Source: Paratinospora sagittata (lineage: Eukaryota; Streptophyta; Magnoliopsida; Ranunculales; Menispermaceae). Taken from it: a stretch of 64,000 nt of DNA. Below are positions 12,008-24,000 of this stretch, one piece after another. Positions within the stretch are counted from its first letter, which is position 1; each line of letters opens with the position of its first letter. The stretch covers positions 40,674,623 through 40,738,622 of the forward strand of contig CM069592.1 in assembly GCA_035771175.1 (NCBI GenBank). The letters run 5' to 3'. The translations under genes were made by a program, and so were the position numbers. The notes beneath the pieces were generated by a model. That model saw nothing but the letters and a program-made list of their open reading frames with translations. It had not been told where the DNA came from and made no database searches.

Positions 12008-15000
12008 TTATCTCTCTGTGTCGGTTAACAAAGAGAGGACCTCATTGTCGTTGAAATTTGACTCCATTGCATACTGCAGAGCAGTTTTACCTTCATAATC
12101 TACAGCATGCGGGTCAGCTCCCCTGCAGTCAGATTGGGAGCCATAAGGTTAATGAGTATGTTTGATAAGAAGGTATTATTTCCAAGTGATAACATGGTAA
12201 TGTTTAGTAACCACTGTTCGGTTGGTTGAGTGGCTCGGGGCGCTCATCTAAGGAAACGAGGTTACGAGTTCAACTCTTCACTAGTGTTGGCCACTGGGGG
12301 CGTCTCCCGCTTGAGCAACCAGGGGCCCAAGGGATTAGTCGGGACCGGATAACCTCGGTTATCAAAAAAAAAAAAAAAAAAAGAAATCGTAATGTTTAGC
12401 GATGGGATATTGCAGAAATAACTAAAGCTCTGAAGGGATATAGTAGAGAGGTATATGGTTGTAACTCATGAAAATGAGTACTATTTCATCCATGAGAACT
12501 GTGGAAAATTCAATACAAGTTCAGACTATCAAAACCAATTATATTGAGTGGTTTCTAAAACTCGGGTCAGGATTGTGTTTTCTGGACAGTTCAGGATGCT
12601 CAGTCTGAATGGTTGGAACATTGCACTGCAAACCGTTAAGAACGAGTTGAGGATCTACAACAATATAAGTCTCACCATGCATCCCACATACACATCCAAC
12701 AATCAATTTGGGCCAGAACCCATAACAAGCTCTAAAAAGCATTTAAAACAAATTGCACATGTAATATTATCAAGAGCTATAGAAGTTGCTCAATAAATTG
12801 TAGTCAGATGCCTATATTGCAAGTTCGCAACATAAGAATGAGAAAAGGGATTATACTTCTGATGCAGCTAGATATAAGTACTAGGGAAGCTAGCATCTTA
12901 GGCAAGTATGAGAAAGAAATATGATGACAGGGCCACAGAGGAGGGAAGAATTGTAAATTACCTTGTAAGCAGCAGTTTGGCAAACACTGTTCTGCCTCGG
13001 AGGATGCAGTGATGGAGTGGTGTTAGGCCTCTTGAATCAGGAGAATTTATATCGGCACTATACTGTAACAGAAGTTCTAGCATGCCTAAATCTGCAGTTT
13101 GACATGCCAGGTGCAGCAGGGAGCAGCCCTCAAGACATTCCTCTGCACTCCTGTCCTTGTTTGTACTAATTGAATTCAAAGAACTTGTCGCAGAGGCCCC
13201 ATCCAAAGAATTCCTGGGTAAGCAACCGGAGTTATGGTCTAAGCTTGACTCGTGCAACAACATTACCCTGGCTAGAGTCAAAGACAAGCTCAGTGATGTC
13301 TGCCCATTCACAGCATTAACATTTACTTCAGAGTTAACAATATGGCGGTACAGTGCTTTCTTGTCATTGGAACGGACACTATCCCACATCTCTTGGGCCA
13401 CAGAAAGATAGTGCTGATTATCCTCTGGCCTGTGAACAAACAACTTATCTGCATACTGCAAGAAGAGGAAGATAAACTTAAATATTAGATATGTGGAAGG
13501 ACAAGCAATCTGATTACTGGAGAACTTTTAAAAATTCCTAATAGAATAAACCTATGAAATACCTTTGCATGAATATACTTCTCTTTTACTGAAATAGGAT
13601 CAGCATGGCAAGGCTTGCTGATGGGAAGAAGTGGTTGTTTATCATACTTAGAGAGACTGTGCCACAAGAATATTATCTACATTAGAAACACCCAAGCAAA
13701 TACGCAGTTGGGTACAAATATAATTTTTATATTGGTTACCTTGGAGGGAAGTCATCAGCTTCAAATGCACTTTGTGAGTCCAATAATTCCTCCCAGACTG
13801 AGTTGGCATACGTATTACCCAATGACTGAAACAAGGTTATTACAGAAGGCTCCCAAACTTTCACATCAAGTGTCAACGATCTTACCTGAAAGTTGAAGTC
13901 ATTAACCAAGATAAACATTCTCACTAGAGACAAACCACAATTGATAGCATTCACTCAGCATAATTGGACCACATAAATGGCCAACAACCAGTGCAAGTGT
14001 CCTCATAGAGATTGTTGGGAGCCCAAAGCACCCAGAAAAGTCACTTTCTTCCAGTAGTATGCTCTCCATAACTTCAAACAACATATGCTCTCAGATCTCA
14101 CGTAATGATGTTTTGGATTTCTAGTTTTAGGCCAAAGGGAAGAAGAGTCAGCCAAACATTGTAGCATTTGCATTTCCAGTTAGGAACTCTCTTTTCTTAT
14201 GAATTTAGGAATAGCTGGGAAATGCCATAGTATGGTGGTGTTTGTTGACTTTACTTATAACCTCTAAAAAAAGTAGAGGGTAACAAACCAATTGAAGTAG
14301 AGGTATAATCTCCAAGAAAAAACCAAAAAAATTGGCTTACCATATTAGAACTTTAAACCCCTACTGAAAATAGGGGTTCATTTTAAAAGAGAAAGACTAT
14401 ATAGAGTTCAAACAGGCCATATATCTTGGTCCTCCGAAGTTACTAAATCCATGGGGTTCCTGTAACCAGCTGTAGAAAATGATTCCTTTGCCGATGCCAT
14501 AAGCATGTTGCCTAGAAAAGGATTAGAAAATTGTCTAAAGATCATGGCCCCAGAAATCAATGGCCCTAAAAGTTATAATTAATAGGCGGAGGCCCAATAA
14601 TGTATATCAAACTATCACTCATACTTCCCTTGTGGGCAGTCTCACCCTGCATGTGAAGGGATAAAAGGGAGATAGAAGAGGAGACAAATATGTAAAGGGA
14701 CATAAGGGAGTTAGAAGACGATACAAAAAAACATACAATCAAGGAATATACAAAATGCCAACAAAGATACTTGAAGCGAAGACCTCTCTCAAAACCCGAA
14801 CCCTGATACAATGTTAAAAACCATTGCACCTAAAAGCTAGTATAGTTGATAGGTCACCTAACAATGCATATCAAGCTATTACTAGCACATGGTCTTCATA
14901 ATCCTTATTAGAATCTATGAGTCTTACAATTCACATTTGATTCAAAGGAAATGGATTCTAGTATTAATGCTCTTAATCTTATTGTGAATATTAAAAAATT

Positions 15001-18000
15001 AGTAGAATCTTACGATTTGCATTCAAACTTACAATTTATGATTCACTTCTTATGATTCAAACAATTCATAAGATTCTCACAAAAAGTGAAAATATATATT
15101 TCCTATAGATTTAAATTATTGTGTATTAACTATTACAAACCACTAGAACTAGAAGCCACAACTACCAAGTGGAGGCCCAACATTGTACATCAAGTTATCA
15201 CTAACACTTCTTCTAATGTGCAACCCCATCCTAGATGTGGAGAGACAAGAGAGGAGATATGTGGGGAATATCCAATGCCAACACGGGGACTTCAACCAAA
15301 GGCAGCTTACAAAACCAAAGTTTTGATACCATGTTAGAAACCATTGGACCTAAAAGCTATAGCTATTAGGTGGAGGCCCAACAATGTACATCAAGTTATC
15401 ACTAACATTAACTTCCATATTTAAGAATTTTATGTGCTATGCCAATATAAGTAATATACAATTATTTATTAGGACTTTAAGACATTGATACATGACCATT
15501 TAACCTATATAAAGATTTTCTTGTGAATTCATTTTTACGAGGATGAGTTCCTAGATAGAAAATCAATTTTCAAAAATTAGTTATCCCAAAAATCATATCC
15601 AATAAGAAGGTGGTTTAGGAAATGAGCAATTTAAAGTACTAATTTTCAGTTTTCATTTGAAAAACAATTTGATTAGCTTACAAATTTTAGAATTGTACTT
15701 TGAAATATCATCTCCAAGATGAATTCATAGAAAATATGGTGACAGGATGTAGTTTACCTTAGATATATGCACACCGAGATTACGGTGAACGCCTGAACAT
15801 TCAATGCATATAAGAATCCCTAGGTTCAAAGAAGCCCAATCAGGATCAGGAGCACCACAATCAGCACATTTTTCATTTCCTGATACTCTTCTCAGTACAT
15901 CTATCGGTTTCTCCACTTTAACACTAAAACGCTGCTCTTGTGAATTTCTAGATGAACGCCCATGAAATGCAGTGGCAACGCTCCGTTCAGATATGCATTC
16001 CTCAATCGCTGAGTGATCAAAATCCGAAGAACTTTCAAATGAACTACTCTCACTGGTGGATTGATGATGACCACTGCCACCAGGACATGCCAAGAGCCTC
16101 TGTATAACAATAAATTTTGTCAGTATATAAGTTCTACATATATTTAACTAAATCAAAAAAGAAAAAGGAAAAGAAAAAACTATGGTGCAGTATAATTGAA
16201 AAATAGAAATGACCAGATGATACGAAAAAAAATCAAAAAGACCTGGCAACATAAATTTCTTTAGACTTACTTGATCAATTGATTGGAAACTTAGAAGTGA
16301 AGCAATCACCCCTGTTATCTTTTCAATCCAGTCCATTTGATCCATTTCACTTTCTGCCTGTGTCAACAAGCAAATACTTTAATATATTTTAATAAAATAA
16401 CACACCAAATTCAGAATTACAATAATCTTAGGTAGGTTGGACTATGCTATAACAATGGATTTGAGTGAGCATAAGAAAAAGAAATGACTCAAGTGTTACG
16501 CAGAAATCCAACTAGTACCTGCAAAGTGTAATTCTTTGCCGGTGAAATAATTCTGAAGCAAAATCTCAAATCTGACTGGTCGGCATCAACTTTAATTGTT
16601 GATGTCAGAAGGTTCACAGTGTGACGAGCAACGGACTTCTCATCATGCACGCCGCCATGATAATGAGAAGAAAGCCACCGGCTCAGCAATCCAGAGCCAA
16701 GTTCGTAGGAATTATTATTCCTCTTATCAGAAAGTTGACCACCAGCTCCCTAATAGAACATACTCAACTTAACAAAAGAATTCAGATATAGATCTTGGGA
16801 GATGAAATTCAAGCCCTACAACCAAAATTAGCTATCGGATAATGACTTACAGAGGGTTTAATAGTTTGTCTTCGGTAATAGTACAGCATTCCACGGCTAT
16901 CAAGAACAAAAAACCGTCTCTTCCAGTCACCTCTCAAGTTTGATGAGCGTTTCGAGAGATAGCCTTGTCGTATGGTTTGGACCTGAAAAAGGACATAATG
17001 TCTTGGAAATAAGACAGAACCTAACAGGAATGCTTCGATGATTTGAGAGTTTCATCAAAGATACCTTTCCCTTTGCAGCAGATTGCATAACAGCCTCTAT
17101 CACTTTATGTGAACTTCTACCAATGGCATGTATTCCATCTCCCTTAGGAGAACCATGTGAGCCATTAGAAGACCAACGACTTTCTCGATCAATCTTCCTT
17201 TTGTATTCTTGCATTCTTTCAGTGAGAGCTGCTTGCTCATAGTTGGACCTCTCTCTGGATTGTTGTGCATATGTCAAAACCTGCAAAAAGTAAGAATAAA
17301 GAAACTTTAATATTTCAATATAGATGTATCTAAATTCATAATATTTTTGCTTTATGACTTTACAAAGTGCAAAATATGCAATGAAATTTTGCATGTAGAT
17401 GGATAACAGCAAGGTTCTTTAAAATAATCTGGAAAAAAAGTAGCACAAGTTGCACAAACCTCTCAAGGAAAATTATAACTAACTTTGCACTCCAACATCA
17501 AACAAAATGCACCAGATGGTTAAGACAGTTATCGAGACACATGATACTAAATAATGAAATGAACTACAATTTTTGCAGAAGACAAAACAATAATATGGTC
17601 ACAGTAACGGTAACAATAATAGTAAACCTGGTTGATATAAGGCTCCATCTGACGCAATAGCTCATAACCCTGCATAGAAAGTTAGAAACCAAGACAAAAG
17701 GCTCAGTGAAGTGTACAACCAGGAAAATCAGTGAAGGATGATATGAAAAATGCCACTAGACCCTCACTTGTTTAAAGTAGCGGAGATGAGCATCCATTGC
17801 TCCACTAACAGCCTCCAAAAATTCAAATCTTTTCTTTGCCTCAACATTAGAAAGTGCAGTAATCTGGATAGAAAAAAGCCAATGTAAACAACCTTCTGCT
17901 GATTTGGTACTTGTGAAGCCTAAGAAAAAGAGTGGTAGTTTACAGAAATCAATGTCACAAGTTTTCATACCAGACTGAATCGAGCTTGCTCAAATGTAGA

Positions 18001-21000
18001 CCTTGCATTGTGAAGTTCCTAGAAGATTTTACATTAGTTTATGGTTAGAAAGTTGCAAGATCATTTTTCTAATCATAATGTTCAAAGCTTTCATTTAAAG
18101 TGGACTTGGTTCAAAAAGCTACCTCCTCTAAGGCAGTTGCTACATCCATCCTTGTACTTTTTCTCAGAGACAGAAACTTCTCACGAGCCTGTTAAAGAGA
18201 TAAAATGAAATTCTCTGAACAACAAGATGGAATGAAAATTATAATATATAATTTCATTTTTTTAATCATCAAATTACGAATTAAATGTACATAACATATT
18301 AGATATTACTAAAGGAGTGATGCTAAGGGTACACCGATTGAAACTCAAAGGAGAAACTCAAAAACTTCACATCCATTTGATTATAGTGGAGCTGTACAAT
18401 ACACGTGCATCCCCACGTGATCCAATGCATGTGAATGTTTGAGTTTCTACTTTGAGTTTCAATTTGTGTATATTTAGCATTTTTCATTACTAAAATTCCA
18501 CCGAAGTTGGATAAAAGATCCAAATAACTTGTAATATTCAAAAAATTCTTTCAATTTCAAACACAACATAAAATAATAAAATGAAGCACTCCTAACTTCA
18601 ACTTTGTTAGAAGATGTTCCTAAAGAATAGAAATGTATGGGATTAAACCATAATTTCATATTTAAAAGATCGAAACTAAAGAATCACTAGAAGAAGGACA
18701 ATAAGATTTGAAAAAAACTGTACTTTTAAAGAGAAAAGAATGTGTAATTTAAACTAGTTGAGAATAGAAGTCATGAATTAGCAATACTCATACACTGTGT
18801 GCCAACCGTCAAGTACTATGGAGATCTAAATTCTTACTTTAAACCATTATATTTTATTATTTAATGTGACCTCAAAAAAAATATTTTCTAATTTAATGAG
18901 TTTTAAATAGACCAAACTCTACAAACACTAACTTTCTCCACATATTTTCTTTAACTAAAAAGAAACCACTATTAAACCTAGCAGGATTATAAAACATGTT
19001 GGTAGTAGGAATTATTTTTCTTTTAGATGTTTTAATTAGTCAAAATCATCATGAGACACCAGTTTACAACACTGCCTAGAAGAACTCTTCTTCAAAAAGT
19101 GGTTTTGTTCAAGACTTACATGGTGAAGACTATTAATGGCTAGTAGCTTCAGCCATGGTAGTCAAAATCGTTAATCGAAAGTGAATTGTTTTGAGGCTTG
19201 ATGAATCGAATCAGGATTCGAATCGATGAATCGTAAGATTCACGACACATATGTGAATCGTATATTAGTATATATTAAGTATATATAGGGATATAATAAC
19301 ATTAGTGTCTTTTAGCAAATTCATGATTCAGATCAATTCACCACGATTCAACTAGCAATTCACTTCCGATTCGGCTCGATTCACTTATGATTCACAGGTA
19401 TAGCAATTCATGAATCCGATTTGAATCGTATGATTCAGCGATTCGAATCGCGATTTTGACTACTATGAGCCATTGTGCGGTTCGGCTAAGGACAATATAA
19501 GCAGCCTTACCTTAACATCAAAGAGGCTAAAACAAAAGTCAACCTAGGATCTCTAAGTATTGATGAATAAGTTCTAATTTCTTTGAAAGAAATTCATTTA
19601 ACTAAAATTGCAGACAAAGAAGTTTTGAAATATAACATGTAGCGTTAGTGGGATAAGAGTCCAAAAAACAGACCTGGTCATAAATGAGAGTAGCCTTGTC
19701 AAAGCGTTTTCGAGCTTCCTACAACAAACCAAGGTTCCTCATAATACAAACTTTAAAGCTTTGTAAATAAATAATAAAAAAAGAAAAGTTCAGACAATGA
19801 ACAAATTCTCAACAAAAAATAAGACAACATCAGACAATTTTCATTCCTTTTGAAGCTATTTGAACAAAATACTATACTTTCTTGAGCGAGAGGAGGGGAG
19901 GGTGAGGAAGTAGACCAATGACTCAACTATATGCAGGCTATTAGTACATCAGTTCAAGCCCCACCTTTACCAATAAAAGAACTATAATTTCTAACCTAAC
20001 CAACATGCACAACAAACAGGAAATTTAGAGCTTTTTTAGAAGGCTTGAGGTTTGATTTGCTATACTTGTTTGTGAATTCCTATTCCAAAAATATGCAAGT
20101 ATCATTGCATGCATGCAACATACAATGCCAACATAAGAGTTTCGGCTATGTTCTCAAATAATTTTCTCACATCCACGGATTAGGATGATCACATTCTTTA
20201 GCATGAGAGATAAAACATCATACTCAATAGTACCTTGACTTCATGTAAATCAATGTTGGCAAAGTGCAGCAACCTGTCATTTAGTATATGTTCAACCTAA
20301 CAAAACCAACTGAACAATGTCAGTGCAGAAACAATTAATGTTGACAAACATGAATATGAAACAAGCAGCATTACTAATTTAAGCAAACCGTATAGCAAAA
20401 GAAGATATTGATCTTATACCCAATGATTTCACCAAAAACTGAACAAAAAGAAAGAAACCTTAAGAGGAACTATGAACAAATAAGGAATATCAAGACTACA
20501 CCATGATTAATTTAAGTAAATGCATTAACCTTGTAAAGTTCCAACGGATTTCGCACAACACTTAAAGTTAGGGTAACAAAGGAGGATCATCCATACCTGC
20601 GACCGAAGAACTTCCTTATATGTCCCTATTTCTCTCAGAGCAATTGTAAATTTGGTTAAGACAGGACCTAATAGAACAAAAAAATTAGGGTTAAAAGATT
20701 AATAAAGTAATTTCCTTTGTATCACTTGGGATTAAAGAAACAAGCCCCTCCTTTTTTTGAACTAAATAAACAAACATACGTTCAAATGCAAGGGAATATA
20801 ACTCCCTAATTTATCCATCAATCAAAGTCAACAAACCAACTCTCATCTACAAGGTTTGCATGCAAAAGTTAAGTTCTACCAAAATAAGTAACTTATATAC
20901 TAGATTTGTTTAATCTAAAACAGTACAAGGTACAAAAAATAGGATAAGCTAGCTTCTTGAGTGAACATCATCCAAATAGTAGCATACTAGGAACCTCTAA

Positions 21001-24000
21001 CCCTTGAACAAAGCCCTTCCAAGGAACTCCTATTGTAGGATACTAGGATTAGGTTGCCACAGAAAAAAAAAAAAAAAAAAAAAAAAAGTTGAACAAAAGA
21101 AGTTGAGTAAAACAAGTTGATTGGGAGTCCCTTCCCTTTCATGTGGCTGTAGAAATTCCACCAATCAATACCTTTATGTGAGAGGTCCAGGGCAGTAAGA
21201 GCTGAGAAGTAATCCTAAAAATAAAATTTTGAGCCAAATGACTTTTATCCAACTAGGAAACTGAGATATTCTTCAATTAAAAAGAAACTCCATGTCAATA
21301 GCTCTACACGTGGGGATAGTGATACTAAGAAATAATCTTGGAATCTTAGAGAAAAATGACCTCTATCCAAGTTTAAAATTCTGATGGTCTTTCCTTTCTT
21401 CTCTTGTATCAATAGCTATCTTATTTCCCTGGGGATGACGATAAAAAGATAGGTTAACAAGAAAGGTGTCCTCTCAGTTAATGATTTAATTGTTCCAAGT
21501 TGTCAAGGCTAAAGGCAATTCCTAGGCAATTTACCTAACTTAGGTGAGGCAATGTCAGGCATGATCTTGGTGATAAAAATGAAATAATCACATCAAAAAG
21601 AAATATAAAATTATTTGTGAGAAATATTTTTGTTAAGGTCATTAAACATATATGACTACATATGTCCTGTGGAAATTTTTGATTTTTTTTTTTAAAAGAA
21701 TACTGATACCAGCTCAAAATATGCATATTATTATTTGCTAGTTGAATAATAATCTTTAAAAAAATATATCTTGATTTTGAAGATAACGAATATTTGTTGG
21801 TTTATATTGTATTTATAAGAAGGTGAGCCTTGGCATAACAATTAGAGTTGTTGTCGTGTGACCAGGTGGTCACATGTTTGAGTTGAGAAAACAACCTCCT
21901 GTTACATAGGGTAAGGCTACATACGATAAACCCAAAGTGGTTCGAACCGTCTCAAGGACCTCGCATAAGCAGGAGCTTTGTGCACCAAGTTGCCCTTTTT
22001 TTATTAATGTATTTATAAGGAAAGAAAAGATAAAAGTGGATGAAAAGGTTCATTTTTGTACCACCTTAAAATATTTTTATAAATCCACCTATGCTGAGTA
22101 TATTTGAATATCCTTACTTAAAACATAGTTGATCCCAAGCTCGAATAAAGGAGTAGGGTTCCGTTAGGTAGCTGGCAACCAACGTAAAACTTTGTTGGAT
22201 CAGTTATAACTATGAAATATTTAAAATATTTTTATAAAATTATTGCAAAATGCATAAAATCTTTAAAAAATAGAGAAAAACCCTACTGTCTACATAGAGA
22301 ATTGCTTAGTTGGTTTGAACTTTGAAATGAGATGCCAAAGCAATGATCTTGATGATGTCTAAAGTATTGCTTGTGTGAACTTCCAATTTCTAAATTTAAC
22401 CTAATGACAGCCTGTGCAAAGAGGCAAAGCCTGTTGTGAATTGGCGAAAATCACATGTTCAGAATCTTTTTTCTAGAAGTTTAGCAAGTCAAGGGGTTGT
22501 AACTTACTCCAGTCAAGAGGCACCACCATGGTACTTGGGGACCTCTTCCTCAGGTGGACATTTGTCCTTTAGGTTTTCTTACTCTACCATTGTGCAAATG
22601 TTATGGTGGAACCTGAACAAAGCTTAAATTGTATTAAGTCTATTGACTGCCATAGCTTCCACTTTCTAGTAAGGGCAATCTGTTCTAGTGGGATCCATTC
22701 TCTAAGACCTTAAAGAAAGATTTTGTGGATTTCTCTCCCTTCAGATTAGAGCCTAAGTCATTTTTTGTTATCGTCTTCAACTTGTTCCGTATCTTAGTTG
22801 AGAGGTCATCTTAAGCTATACAATATTTCACCTGAATGTTAATAAACTATCTAAATCCACCAAAAATAAACAGAATAGGAATTTAAACAAACTAGAACAA
22901 TTAACAACCACCTACATTTCCATAAACAACTTTTATTTCCTCTTACATGTCAAGGTGGGGGAGAAGAAAGGCATACACCTAAGATGTTAAATCACAAGTA
23001 CACTAGTTTAGGAGGGAAATTCAACAACAAAGTAGGTTCAAAAGGGACACCTCCAAAAGCAACACCAATTGGGTCGTTGTGCCCTCCTCCAAATGTTTCA
23101 AGAGCACTTGCAAAAGCAATATCTCCATCATATGCCTCCCCAAGCTCCTCTCTGCCAATCAAAGTAAATTCCATGTAAACAGTTCCAGACTATATGACCA
23201 GAGAGGATAAAATAAGGATGAAAGTAACATCAGATGAAAGTGTTAAAAATAAGGTCAGAACCTAAACAACATGACATAATAAAACCATTTTGATTGTTGA
23301 AGAGGCATCATTAATTTTTACACTAGTCTAACAATAATTCAGCAGTTACCACTCCTAAATAAACCGAAAATTACTACTTCCAACTTTTAGACAATTACTT
23401 GATCTAAAAGCTAGCTAGTAGTTGGAGGCTCAACAATGTATATCAAGCTATCACTAACACTCTCTCCCTCACATGTAGCCCCATCTTGTACATGGAGAGC
23501 TAAAAGAGATATGGAAGCAAAAACAATAACGAACATGCAAATGCCAACGAAAAGACTTGAACCTCAGACCTTTTAACAAAACCAAAGCTAGATATTGTAT
23601 TGGATAACCACTTGACCTACAACTACAGCTAGTAGGTAGAGGCCCAAAATTGCATATCATGCTACCAGCCTACCACTAACACCAACCTTTTTTGCAGATA
23701 TACAAATGTAAAACAGTGCCAAATATGGGAAGTTAATGCAAGGCAGTGAGGAAACTTGTCATGAGTCTATTAGAAAGGAACCTTATTAATGGAACAAGTT
23801 TAAACATCAATACAAGGTTTGACTTAAAGAAATATTATTAGAGAGGAATAGAATGGATACGAAGGCCGCACACGAAGAGCACAAAACAGATATGTTAACC
23901 CAACAACTTGATGAATCTTCCAATTTCTAGAGAATCATATTTACTATCTTTCTTGACTTATGATATTTGATGAGACACAATTTACTCACAAATAGATATT

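Noticed and set aside
22436..22627. 63-codon plus-strand frame in ARF-GAP intron 3
   Set aside because: No domain-like pattern; taken as intronic chance frame.
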